A DNA stretch of 33,709 bases from Saprospiraceae bacterium (GTDB lineage: Bacteria; Bacteroidota; Bacteroidia; Chitinophagales; Saprospiraceae), in the NCBI GenBank assembly GCA_020848695.1, contig JADLHT010000060.1, forward strand, positions 1 through 33,709. The letters are read 5' to 3'. This document shows positions 18,366 through 26,176 of this stretch, piece after piece (within the stretch, counting starts at the first letter, position 1; every line of letters starts with the position of its first letter). Made by a program: the position numbers and the translations under genes. The notes under the pieces are model-generated. The model searched no databases and was not told where the DNA came from. It was given only the letters and a program-made list of their open reading frames with translations.

Positions 18366-19373
18366 TTAGAATCTTGGGCAGAATACCTTGGGTTTAGGAT
18401 TTGGTTTCTTCGTTATCACTCCAATATATCGTGCCCCAATTTCTACTGCACCAAGTCCTGATGGACTTTGAGCCGCTTTTATGCTTGACAATGATTGGTC
18501 TATTGCTAATTGAAAAGAAAGATTATTTACATCAGCGCCAAACATAAATTGCAAAGCATCGCCGGTACGATACCCGAGTCCTGCGTTAAGTCTAATCTTT
18601 TTTTCAATGTTGAAAAGATAACTTGCAACGCATTGTGGAATAATTTCTTTACTTGATTTCAAATTTCGAAACCAGATATTATTCCTCAAGTCTAATTTTT
18701 GATTAAGATGGTAGATTAAACCAATGTTTCCGGTCAAAAGGGAGCCTAATTTTTGGGCTGAACCTGAATTCAAATTGGTAACACTAGGATTATTAATCCG
18801 GGCGACGGCAAATCCGATGTTCAAATTATGTTTGGCCGCTCCAAGAGCAGTTGTCAAGTCCGCACCAATTGTTATGTCTTTGAATTTAGCACCATTGTTA
18901 AAGCTTAATGGCTGAGATCCGGGTGTAGTAATCTGAGATTCGGTTATTGCCTTGTCCCCGCGCTTTACATTATAATTTGAAGAACCGTATTGTCCACCTA
19001 TGGAGATTGTTGTTTTTGGATTAATAGATAAATGGTAAGCTGCCTGCCCAATAAAACCACCACCACCAAAGCTAATTTCTCCGCTTCGGTCTTCGACAAA
19101 ATTGATCCCGATTCCTACCCAATCGTTCTTCCGTATCTTCCAAGGAAGGGTGGCGTCCAAATAAAAATTGATGGTCTTATAAGCATCCGGACTACTGATT
19201 GCAAATGCCTGATCTCTAAAAACTCCACCGATTCTATAAGATCCAGAAAACAATCCAGCATTGGCCGGATTAACGTGCAAGCTGGCAAAATTATATTGAT
19301 TAAAATGAACATCCTGAGCATCTATTACTGTGTATAAAAAAAGTAAGATGAGGGTTCCAAATATTCTATTCAT
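18366..19373 (-). CDS. PorP/SprF family T9SS outer-membrane protein
   Basis: This 335-residue protein has a signal peptide cut near VIDA-QD and the family opening QDVHFNQYNFASLHVNPANAGLFSG, followed by amphipathic strands of an outer-membrane beta-barrel (GIGINFVEDRSGEISFGG, TISIGGQYG, IRLNAGLGYRTGDALQFMFGAD). PorP/SprF proteins help secrete or anchor specific type IX cargo, in particular proteins with type B sorting domains such as SprB. It heads an operon with the PorE-like and DUF1573 genes. Two giant secreted proteins lie in the same window; the one whose end is visible carries a type A domain, so the specific cargo of this PorP is unknown. Confidence 0.9.
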   Translation of the reverse strand: MNRIFGTLILLFLYTVIDAQDVHFNQYNFASLHVNPANAGLFSGSYRIGGVFRDQAFAISSPDAYKTINFYLDATLPWKIRKNDWVGIGINFVEDRSGEISFGGGGFIGQAAYHLSINPKTTISIGGQYGSSNYNVKRGDKAITESQITTPGSQPLSFNNGAKFKDITIGADLTTALGAAKHNLNIGFAVARINNPSVTNLNSGSAQKLGSLLTGNIGLIYHLNQKLDLRNNIWFRNLKSSKEIIPQCVASYLFNIEKKIRLNAGLGYRTGDALQFMFGADVNNLSFQLAIDQSLSSIKAAQSPSGLGAVEIGARYIGVITKKPNPKPKVFCPRF

Positions 19374-19399
19374 TGAAATATAAAATATGGTTCAAAGCC

Positions 19400-19429
19400 G
19401 AAATATACTCATTTTTTCAATATGCCAAA
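19400..19429 (-). promoter_or_regulatory. Promoter of the PorP operon
   Basis: The minus strand has TTTG (complement of 19426-19429), 18 bases, then TATATTTC (complement of 19400-19407), one mismatch from TAnnTTTG, 27 bases before the ATG. Spacing is good. The predicted leader is about 20 bases. Confidence 0.5.
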
Positions 19430-19761
19430 CGCCAACAATACAAATTGCACTAAACTCAGAACTTTATTGAATTTCGAAATTCATTTCTCCATATAAATTT
19501 GTTACTTAAACTTGAGCTTTTGTCTCGCAGAATAAATAACATTCGTTGACCCTTCAATTGAATATAGAAAAGATCCATTGAAGGAAGTTACCCTTTTATA
19601 GCCCAAGAATCTGAAAATGGAACATTACATCGTGAACTGATTCAAGCTAAATTATGCAATTGGATGTAATGACATTTCCTTCAGAATTCAATTCCGTAAA
19701 GAGATATATTTTATCAATTATTTAACTATTAGAGTAGGTGCAAACAATCTATTTTTTCAGT

Positions 19762-19769
19762 TAACTTTG
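19762..19769 (+). promoter_or_regulatory. -7 promoter element of the DUF2853 gene
   Basis: TAACTTTG matches TAnnTTTG exactly, 39 bases before the ATG, predicting a leader of about 32 bases. No clear -33 TTG is seen. Confidence 0.5.
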
Positions 19770-19807
19770 CTTCGAGCAATATATTCAATTAATTTTATAA
19801 AATAATC

Positions 19808-20143
19808 ATGAGTAAATTTGAAGAAAAAGTAAATGAATCCCTGGATGCAGCAAAAACCTTAGGTATTAAGGTTGATTCATCCCTATTAACCAAAGTAGCA
19901 AAAGCTTTAGGTCCAAGTATCTATAAGGTGGACTCAGCCTTGGTTGCCAGTTCAGATAAAACTGAGATTGAGAGACTTAAGAAAAACTTTCTAGAAGGAA
20001 AGCTGGGAAGTTCAGATGATTCTAAAAACAATGCAGCAATAGCCCACGCTACTAAAGCTTTTGGTTCCAGCAGAAAAAAGTACAGAATATTATTTTATAC
20101 TTTATGCGTTGAATTCCTAGGCAAATCAGGAATTTACAAATAA
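19808..20143 (+). CDS. DUF2853 family protein
   Basis: This 111-residue cytoplasmic protein matches the DUF2853 family along its whole length: MSKFEEKV at the start, SLLTKVAKALGPSIYKVDSALVASSD in the middle, LKKNFLEGKLG, then an AIAHATKAFGSSRKKYRILFYTLCVEFLGK ending. It looks all-helical, with no signal peptide or membrane segment. The molecular role of the family is unknown. It is a single-gene unit with its own promoter element, between two minus-strand operons. Confidence 0.85.
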   Translation: MSKFEEKVNESLDAAKTLGIKVDSSLLTKVAKALGPSIYKVDSALVASSDKTEIERLKKNFLEGKLGSSDDSKNNAAIAHATKAFGSSRKKYRILFYTLCVEFLGKSGIYK

Positions 20144-20461
20144 GAAAGAAATCCGATCAGGTTTTTATTGGGTAGTATAGCATTGCCAAAAGGTAAGGTC
20201 TGTTGGTAATATTTATTTATTAGCTTGATAAATCCGTGATTTAAACAAACTATGCACTCGTATAAAGTTAGGATTTAACTTTTTCTAAGAATAAATATTG
20301 TCTTATTGTATTTGATAAAATATCAAAAACGATTGTAACAGGGATATTTTTAATAAAGCAAGTCAATATTTTTCAAGTGCTGTAAAGTGTAATTGGATTA
20401 CCATCCAGGTCCTTTTTACTTAATGAAATTATTAGGAGAAATCTTTAGGAATTCTGTTTTA
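20144..20461. other. Intergenic region with possible remnant of a VOC-fold gene
   Basis: This 318-base gap between convergent genes has no complete gene. A short minus-strand frame at 20373-20444 ends in a segment resembling the C-terminus of a glyoxalase/VOC protein (see the separate entry). No GC-rich terminator is seen for either flanking gene. Confidence 0.5.
20373..20444 (-). pseudogene. Possible C-terminal remnant of a glyoxalase/VOC-like gene
   Basis: The minus strand encodes SKKDLDGNPITLYST and then TGA. The phrase KDLDGNPITLY is very like the last strand of glyoxalase/VOC domains (typically DPDGNxIxLY), where the acidic residue and the G-N turn are near the metal site. Upstream the frame is closed by TAA at 20445-20447, only 23 codons away, so at most a decayed tail survives. 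The match is short and could be chance. Confidence 0.3.
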
Positions 20462-20965
20462 CTACTTTTTATCAACAAAATCAACCAACTGCTTAAGCAG
20501 ATCCGAAGTTGGGGGATAATTGATAAGTCCCATACTGCTGTCAAAAATTAAAGTGTAACCTTCTTTGTCAGCGAATTCTTTAATTTTACCAGACAACTTA
20601 TCAAGAAAAGGTTTTAGCAATTCTGCATTTCTTTTCTCTAAAGATTCATTGGCACTCTTCTGATAGTTTGAAATTGAATTTTGTTCGACTTCAAGATCTG
20701 ATTCCATTTTTTGTCTTTCTTCCTGGCTTAGACTTCCTTTACTAACAGAATCTTGATATTTTTTAAAATTATTCTGAAACTGGGTGATCATTTTCTGTCC
20801 AACATCCGTTAAGGATTTTTCATAACGGTTCAGTTGATCATTAATTGATTTTCCATCATTTAATGAATCAATCAACATTCTGTAATTGACATGTCCAAAT
20901 TTCTGAGAATGTAAATCAACTGAAACAATTGTTACTAATACAAAAGCAAGTATTACTCTTAGCAT
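20462..20965 (-). CDS. OmpH/Skp family periplasmic chaperone
   Basis: This 167-residue protein has a signal peptide (cut near LHS-QK, about 20-21) and the Skp/OmpH layout: a short beta segment (KFGHVNYRMLIDSL), a long charged coiled coil (about 40-125, KSINDQLNRYEKSL through SLEKRNAELLKPF), then the closing strand YTLIFDSSMGLINYPPTSDLLKQLVDFV. Skp-type proteins hold unfolded outer-membrane proteins in the periplasm. It is the last gene of an operon after the oxygenase and tatA, 40 bases past the tatA stop. Bacteroidota often carry several such paralogues, so this need not be the main Skp. Confidence 0.88.
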   Translation of the reverse strand: MLRVILAFVLVTIVSVDLHSQKFGHVNYRMLIDSLNDGKSINDQLNRYEKSLTDVGQKMITQFQNNFKKYQDSVSKGSLSQEERQKMESDLEVEQNSISNYQKSANESLEKRNAELLKPFLDKLSGKIKEFADKEGYTLIFDSSMGLINYPPTSDLLKQLVDFVDKK

Positions 20966-21005
20966 TACAAATTCTAAGTTTTCTAATATTAGGGTTAAAA
21001 TTATC

Positions 21006-21227
21006 TTATCGGTTGTCTGTTAAACTTTTTCTTTCAGCGTCTTTAATGCCTTCCTGAATTTCATCATTAATTGCATTTTTAGCATTGTTAAATTCGCGAA
21101 TTCCTTTTCCTAGCCCTCGCATCAATTCAGGTATTTTTTTTCCTCCAAAAAAAAGTAAAGCAATGAATCCCAATAAAAGGATTTCGGTAGTCCCAAGATT
21201 TCCTAAAAATAATAAATTCATATTCAA
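21006..21227 (-). CDS. tatA: Sec-independent translocase subunit TatA/TatE
   Basis: This 73-residue protein has one membrane helix (about 12-27), the family motif FFGGKKIPELMRGLGKGIREF, and an amphipathic helix followed by a charged tail. TatA forms the pore-related oligomer of the twin-arginine pathway, which exports folded proteins across the inner membrane. Its start is 24 bases after the oxygenase stop. No tatC is in the window, so the rest of the pathway must be elsewhere. Confidence 0.93.
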   Translation of the reverse strand: MNMNLLFLGNLGTTEILLLGFIALLFFGGKKIPELMRGLGKGIREFNNAKNAINDEIQEGIKDAERKSLTDNR

Positions 21228-21251
21228 TATATTTAATTATGTGCAAAAATA

Positions 21252-22208
21252 CTACTTTTTCAGGCCAATTTCCATTAATCTTTCGTTAAGATAGACACCT
21301 GCAGTAATTGGATTATAATTCAATGGATTATTGATTTCTACGCATGAATCCAAACAACTCAGGTCCATATTGCTTCTCGGATGGAGAAAAAATGGTATAG
21401 AGAGTCTTGGTATATGCCAGAATTCCCGAGGAGGATTAACTACCCGGTGAGTGGTTGATTTTAATACGTTGTTCGTAAGTCGTTGAAGCATATCCCCAAC
21501 GTTTACTACTATCTCGCCTTCCTGTGGAACCACATCGATCCATTGATCCTCTTTGGTTAATACCTGAAGTCCGCCTGCAGAAGCCCCAACCAACAAGGTA
21601 ATTAGATTAATATCTTCATGTTGTTCTGCTCGAATTGCAGTATCCGGTTCTTGAATAATCGGAGGATAGTGAATTGCACGAAGAATGCTGTTTCCATTTC
21701 TGATTTTTAGTTCAAAATAATTCTCAGGAAGCTTCAATCCTAAGGCTATTGCTCCTAATAAATGTGCTCCGGTTTCTTCAAATTTTCGATACAAGCTGTT
21801 TCCCAAACTTGTAAATTCCGGAATATCAGTTGTCATGACATTATTTGGATATTCTTTCTGTAACTCCTCATCCCCGACTACGGATTGTCCTATCTGATAA
21901 AACTCCTTCAAGTCTGCTACTTTAGACTGTTTGGCGTGTTCTTTGCCAAAAGAAGTATATCCTCTTTGTCCTGCGAGACCTGGTACTTCATACTTTCTTT
22001 TGACCGATTCAGGAAGGCTAAAAAAATCCTTAGCTCTCAAATAAAATTCTGAAACAAGAATATCAGGAATTCCATGATTTATTACTCCGACAAAACCAAT
22101 TTCAGTAAAAGCTCTATAAAGTTCAATCACAAAATTTTGTCGCTGAGTAGCATCTCCGTTAATGAACATATTCAGGTCTACAAGAGGAATTGCTCTATTA
22201 CTCATCAT
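21252..22208 (-). CDS. Isopenicillin N synthase-like 2-oxoglutarate/Fe(II) oxygenase
   Basis: This 318-residue protein fits the isopenicillin N synthase/flavanone hydroxylase-like oxygenase family. The N-terminal DIOX_N part has IPLVDLNMF, GFVGVINHGIP and FFSLPESVKRKYEV. The catalytic jelly-roll shows the iron ligands H197 and D199 (in QHEDINLITLL) and H254 (in STTHRVVNPP), plus the RxS pair R268/S270 (RLSIPFF) that binds the 2-oxoglutarate carboxylate. It lacks a signal peptide. Family members oxidise diverse small molecules, and the substrate cannot be inferred. It is the first gene of an operon with tatA and the Skp-like gene, behind a well-formed promoter. ATG codons 1 and 2 are both possible starts. 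Confidence 0.9.
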   Translation of the reverse strand: MMSNRAIPLVDLNMFINGDATQRQNFVIELYRAFTEIGFVGVINHGIPDILVSEFYLRAKDFFSLPESVKRKYEVPGLAGQRGYTSFGKEHAKQSKVADLKEFYQIGQSVVGDEELQKEYPNNVMTTDIPEFTSLGNSLYRKFEETGAHLLGAIALGLKLPENYFELKIRNGNSILRAIHYPPIIQEPDTAIRAEQHEDINLITLLVGASAGGLQVLTKEDQWIDVVPQEGEIVVNVGDMLQRLTNNVLKSTTHRVVNPPREFWHIPRLSIPFFLHPRSNMDLSCLDSCVEINNPLNYNPITAGVYLNERLMEIGLKK

Positions 22209-22238
22209 TAATATTAATAAAAATCAAATGTTACCATG

Positions 22239-22267
22239 CAAATATAGAGTTTTTCTGCATTGAACAA
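22239..22267 (-). promoter_or_regulatory. Promoter of the oxygenase-tatA-skp operon
   Basis: On the minus strand TTG (complement of 22265-22267), an 18-base spacer and TATATTTG (complement of 22239-22246) match the Bacteroidota -33/-7 pattern in sequence and spacing. It lies 31 bases before the ATG, predicting a leader of about 24 bases. Confidence 0.65.
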
Positions 22268-22297
22268 TATGGAGATAAAAGTAAAAGAAATCGATTT

Positions 22298-22355
22298 TGT
22301 ACTATTTAAAAATCTACTTTTCTTTTCTATCCGTTTGATGATTTAGAATAGTACA
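22298..22355. repeat. 9-base inverted repeat between MORN-caspase gene and oxygenase promoter
   Basis: TGTACTATT at 22298-22306 and AATAGTACA at 22347-22355 are perfect inverted copies separated by 40 bases. They lie just upstream of the oxygenase promoter and about 80-135 bases past the stop of the MORN-caspase gene. They could be paired operator half-sites or a long-looped hairpin in the caspase transcript. Confidence 0.35.
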
Positions 22356-22433
22356 TAAACTACTTTTAATATTATAAATCCGGGAATCTTGAATCTTTTG
22401 GACAATTATTTCAAATAAACTTCGTAATTTTTC

Positions 22434-24359
22434 TTATCGACTTCTTACAAAACCAACCGGCATATTCTCATCATAATCACCGGCAATTAAAGGGGATTGA
22501 GCAGAACCAGAATAATCTTTTACATTTTTCGAAACATATTCAAAAAGTTCTTTGATGGTTATTGTTTTGTTCTTGTTGATGTCTGCTTCACCTTTTAGTC
22601 CTCTGATTAAAAAGTGTGAAAATATACCTTGTCTTAATCCTCCATCTTCCAATGAATACTCCTTGCTTTTAGATGACATTAGAAATGCGGTTCCTCCTAA
22701 CGATTTATCCAGTGCATCATAGAAGAAATTGAGGTCAGAGGCAAATGGACTTTTTGCAGCAAGTAGCGAACCGGAATGACAGGCATCCGCGTAACAGACC
22801 TTGTGCTTGGCATGACTTTTATTCAACATATCTCTAATCTCATCATGCTTCAAGGCATTCTGATATCCATCATAATCTATTGGAATAAAGTTGCCTTCTA
22901 ATCCATGTCCTGAAAAATAGATCATTACTACATCATTTTCATCTGCTTTCAAACTTATTTCATTGAGTGATTTTAAAATATTATTTCTTGTTGCGTCTTC
23001 ATCAATCAACAATGCTATCTGATCATCAGGAAGCGCTCCGCCTTCCGGGCTTTTAAGAAAGGCAAAAATTTTATATGCATCATCATCAGAATATTTTAAA
23101 GAGGGCATGTGAGCATATCTTGATATCCCTACAACCATTGCCCAGATTTTAATCTCAGGATTATTATCAGTTTTGATATTTGCATTATAAATGAATTCTT
23201 GCTTACTGGATAGTTGCTTTTTTGCTACACCATTCTCCCATAGCGCACCATAAACCAATCCGGATTTAAAATACATCACGCCTTCACCATGTGGCGCATG
23301 ATTACTCCACATCCCTTCGTACCGGTCTCCATTGACATAATAACAAATTCCATTTCCTTTAGGCTCGCCATTTACAAAATTTCCAATATATTTTGATCCA
23401 TCAGCATAATCCATTCTACCACGACCGCTTTTGCAATAACTGGTGTTGCAATTTGGAAGTCTCTCTTCCAATAATTTGTTGTCAGCTGTATTTTCTTTAG
23501 GTTTATTGCTCTGAAGAGCTTGAGGAACTAAAGCAGAAGAATCAGAAATCTCAATTTTATTCTCAGTTTTCTGAATGGGTACATTTTCTGTAGTTTCAAT
23601 ATTCAATAATTCTATTGGATCATTGTCAGAATCAATTTGACTGGCATTCCAAAATCTAGAATTTACTTTCTCATTCTGTATTGTATCTTTTGTCTGATCG
23701 ACTATAATAAGTTTACTGTCTGATTTTTCTTCGGAATGGATTGCATTTTCACCTTCAAGTTGTGCTAAGGAAGTTTCAATAACTTTCAAAGGTTGATCCT
23801 TCTCCCATAAACCTTCCAAAGATGTTCCGTTAATATCAACATATTCGCCATAACCGTTTCTTTGATCGTCTTTCCATTCTCCTTCATAGTAGGATCCATT
23901 GGTGTAAAATAATTTTCCTTTTCCATTATACCTTCCTTTCAGAAATTCACCTTCATATCTTTCGCCGGAAGCATAATAAAATGTACCATTCCCATTGGGT
24001 TGTTCATTCTTCCAATCACCAACGTACTTATCTCCTGATTTATAAATCATTGAACCAAATCCATTGATTCGATCCTGAGAAAATTTTCCTGAATAAATAT
24101 TTCCATTACTATACACTAACTTCCCTTCACCATGTCTTTGATTTTTAAGCCAGAATCCAATATACTTGTTTCCGTTAGCATAATAGAAAATTCCTCTTCC
24201 GGACATCAAACCTGCTGTGAACTCACCTGTATATCTACTATTGTTTGGAAAGGTCATAGTTCCAAATCCCTGTGTACAATTACCTCTGAGACATTTTTGT
24301 GCTTCAAGCCTACATAGGCTTGGAAGAATCAATGATAATATGAGCAAGAATTGTTTCAT
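22434..24359 (-). CDS. Exported MORN-repeat protein with caspase-like (peptidase C14) domain
   Basis: This 641-residue protein has a signal peptide (about 1-20, cut near LEA-QK), so it acts outside the cytoplasm. Residues 23-186 hold about seven MORN-type repeats (YTGEF...GRG, YIGFW...GEG, YSGKF...GFG and so on). A polar linker without repeats follows (about 190-300), then a second block of three repeats (304-377). The C-terminal 400-640 is a caspase-like domain: IWAMVVGISRY, a YFSGHG motif with catalytic His485, and YADACHSG with catalytic Cys527, both intact. Each MORN block opens with a CxxxxCxxGxGxM motif (C23/C28 and C304/C309). The related bacterial caspases cut after basic residues or act in regulated death or signalling, but those are mostly cytoplasmic. 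No T9SS sorting domain is seen. It is a single-gene unit with its own promoter element. Confidence 0.9.
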   Translation of the reverse strand: MKQFLLILSLILPSLCRLEAQKCLRGNCTQGFGTMTFPNNSRYTGEFTAGLMSGRGIFYYANGNKYIGFWLKNQRHGEGKLVYSNGNIYSGKFSQDRINGFGSMIYKSGDKYVGDWKNEQPNGNGTFYYASGERYEGEFLKGRYNGKGKLFYTNGSYYEGEWKDDQRNGYGEYVDINGTSLEGLWEKDQPLKVIETSLAQLEGENAIHSEEKSDSKLIIVDQTKDTIQNEKVNSRFWNASQIDSDNDPIELLNIETTENVPIQKTENKIEISDSSALVPQALQSNKPKENTADNKLLEERLPNCNTSYCKSGRGRMDYADGSKYIGNFVNGEPKGNGICYYVNGDRYEGMWSNHAPHGEGVMYFKSGLVYGALWENGVAKKQLSSKQEFIYNANIKTDNNPEIKIWAMVVGISRYAHMPSLKYSDDDAYKIFAFLKSPEGGALPDDQIALLIDEDATRNNILKSLNEISLKADENDVVMIYFSGHGLEGNFIPIDYDGYQNALKHDEIRDMLNKSHAKHKVCYADACHSGSLLAAKSPFASDLNFFYDALDKSLGGTAFLMSSKSKEYSLEDGGLRQGIFSHFLIRGLKGEADINKNKTITIKELFEYVSKNVKDYSGSAQSPLIAGDYDENMPVGFVRSR

Positions 24360-24391
24360 AATCTTTAATCTTTCTTGTTATTATAAAAGCG

Positions 24392-24399
24392 CAAATATA
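24392..24399 (-). promoter_or_regulatory. -7 promoter element of the MORN-caspase gene
   Basis: The minus strand reads TATATTTG, an exact TAnnTTTG match, 33 bases before the ATG, giving a leader of about 26 bases. A -33 TTG at the proper distance is not obvious. Confidence 0.5.
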
Positions 24400-24545
24400 T
24401 TACAATTTTTTATAATATATTATAATGCTTTGATAATCTTAACTTTACAAGTTCCCTTATTTCTCCAAAGCTGTAAAATTAGATATAAGCATACTCTATC
24501 AAAGCATAACTACTTATTCCTGATTTTTATTACTTAAGTTCTGAA

Positions 24546-24553
24546 TATCTTTG
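24546..24553 (+). promoter_or_regulatory. -7 promoter element of the DUF4920-aldolase operon
   Basis: TATCTTTG matches TAnnTTTG exactly, 18 bases before the ATG. The leader would be only about 11 bases. No clear -33 TTG is seen. Confidence 0.45.
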
Positions 24554-24570
24554 CCAAACAAATAAAGTTT

Positions 24571-25071
24571 ATGAAAAAATTAATTTGGATTCTCTTTCCT
24601 CTATTTGGGTTAGCGATGTGTAAGAATAAGCTCAATAACCCGGAAACGGTAATTGGTACTCAAGACACCGTTTTGTATTATGGTGATTCAATCTCAGCTG
24701 AAGGTGTGTTAACAGTAGCAGATGTTATGAATCAACTAAAAACGACAGATAGCATTAATTGTGCAGTGAAAGGTTTTGTGACCGGAGTTTGTAAAGTTAA
24801 AGGCTGTTGGATGACCCTTGCCAATACAGAGAGCGATACCAATGTTTTTTTTGTAAAGTTTAAAGATTACGCATTTTTTGTTCCAAAAGAATTGTCCGGT
24901 GAAGTAGTTGTTCGCGGAATTGCTTACAAAGAGATTACTTCTGTTGATGATTTAAAACATTATGCTGAGGATGAAGGAAAATCTGAGGAAGAAATCGAAG
25001 CTATTACTCAGCCTCTTGAAGAAATGAAGATAATGGCTACAGGAGTTCGAGTCGAAACAAAAAACCAATAA
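24571..25071 (+). CDS. DUF4920 domain lipoprotein
   Basis: This 166-residue protein has a lipobox ending GLAMC (Cys17). The body matches DUF4920: [37 protein letters not shown] (Cys74 and Cys79), then [28 protein letters not shown]. The conserved VCxxKGCWM segment, with two Cys and a Met, suggests redox or metal binding, but no function is established for the family. It sits 23 bases before the aldolase gene and is probably co-transcribed with it, though a functional link is not evident. Confidence 0.88.
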   Translation: MKKLIWILFPLFGLAMCKNKLNNPETVIGTQDTVLYYGDSISAEGVLTVADVMNQLKTTDSINCAVKGFVTGVCKVKGCWMTLANTESDTNVFFVKFKDYAFFVPKELSGEVVVRGIAYKEITSVDDLKHYAEDEGKSEEEIEAITQPLEEMKIMATGVRVETKNQ

Positions 25072-25094
25072 ATACAATATTACAATTCTGCAAA

Positions 25095-26168
25095 ATGTCA
25101 AAAATTAATATTCAAGAATTACTAGGAGCACAGGCTGCTTATCTATTAGACCATGAATGTAAAACAATCAATCAATCAGATCTTCATCTTCCTTCTAGTA
25201 AAAATATTGAACTCATTTGGAAGGATTCAAACAGAAATAATCAAACATTAAAAAGTCTTCAATCAATATTTGCAACAGGAAGATTAAAAAATACCGGATA
25301 TGTATCAATATTACCTGTAGATCAGGGAATAGAGCATTCTGCCGGAGCTTCATTTGCTCCCAATCCAATCTACTTTGATCCAGAAAATATAATTAAATTA
25401 GGAATAGAAGGTGGTTGCAATGCGGTAGCATCTACATTTGGAGTATTGGGCATGTTATCGAGAAAGTATGCGTATCAAATTCCTATGATTGTAAAGATAA
25501 ATCATAATGAATTACTCACCTATCCGAACAAAGCGGACCAGATATTATTTGGAACAGTAAAAGATGCCTGGAATATGGGAGCAGTAGCGGTTGGTGCAAC
25601 CATTTATTTTGGTTCGGAAGAATCCGGAAGGCAATTGGTTGAAATTGCTGAAGCTTTTGAATATGCCCATGAACTTGGGATGTGTACGATATTGTGGTGT
25701 TATCTTAGAAATCCTGCTTTTAAAATCAATGGGGTAGATTATCATACTTCGGCAGACCTCACAGGTCAGGCTAATCATCTTGGGGTGACTATTCAAGCAG
25801 ACATCATTAAACAAAAACTTCCGAGCAACAATGGAGGTTACACAGCATTAAATATGGGTAACTCTTCTTACGGGAAACTAAATCCAAAAATGTACTCTGA
25901 ATTATCTTCTGATCATCCGATTGATCTGTGCAGATATCAGGTAGCAAATTGTTATATGGGCAGAATAGGCTTAATTAATTCAGGCGGTGAATCAAAAGGA
26001 GCTACAGATCTTCAGGAAGCAGTCACAACGGCAATTATCAATAAGCGTGCAGGTGGTATGGGTTTAATTTCAGGCAGAAAAGCTTTCCAAAAACCAATGA
26101 AAGAAGGAATTCAGATTCTGGAAGCAATTCAGGATGTATACCTTGATAGTAGCATTTCTATTGCCTAA
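25095..26168 (+). CDS. fbaB: Class I fructose-bisphosphate aldolase, DhnA/FbaB type
   Basis: This 357-residue cytoplasmic enzyme splits fructose 1,6-bisphosphate into dihydroxyacetone phosphate and glyceraldehyde 3-phosphate (or the reverse in gluconeogenesis). It matches the bacterial DhnA-type class I family: [64 protein letters not shown], and [15 protein letters not shown], where K239 is the likely Schiff-base lysine. The C-terminal part has [15 protein letters not shown] and [15 protein letters not shown], the phosphate-binding region. Length is normal. It is the second gene of an operon with the DUF4920 lipoprotein, and its stop is only 8 bases from the stop of the convergent receiver gene. 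Confidence 0.93.
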   Translation: MSKINIQELLGAQAAYLLDHECKTINQSDLHLPSSKNIELIWKDSNRNNQTLKSLQSIFATGRLKNTGYVSILPVDQGIEHSAGASFAPNPIYFDPENIIKLGIEGGCNAVASTFGVLGMLSRKYAYQIPMIVKINHNELLTYPNKADQILFGTVKDAWNMGAVAVGATIYFGSEESGRQLVEIAEAFEYAHELGMCTILWCYLRNPAFKINGVDYHTSADLTGQANHLGVTIQADIIKQKLPSNNGGYTALNMGNSSYGKLNPKMYSELSSDHPIDLCRYQVANCYMGRIGLINSGGESKGATDLQEAVTTAIINKRAGGMGLISGRKAFQKPMKEGIQILEAIQDVYLDSSISIA

Positions 26169-26176
26169 GATTTAGG

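Larger units (their letters stand above)
19374..19807. other. Divergent intergenic region between PorP operon and DUF2853 gene
   Basis: This 434-base gap has one promoter element for each direction (19400-19429 minus, 19762-19769 plus). At 19551-19558 and 19577-19584 there is a perfect 8-base inverted repeat (CCTTCAAT/ATTGAAGG) with an 18-base spacer. I see no gene or RNA. Confidence 0.55.

Noticed and set aside
24217-24537. 106-codon plus-strand frame at the start of the MORN-caspase gene
   Set aside because: It overlaps antisense the signal peptide and the caspase promoter and has no recognisable domain.
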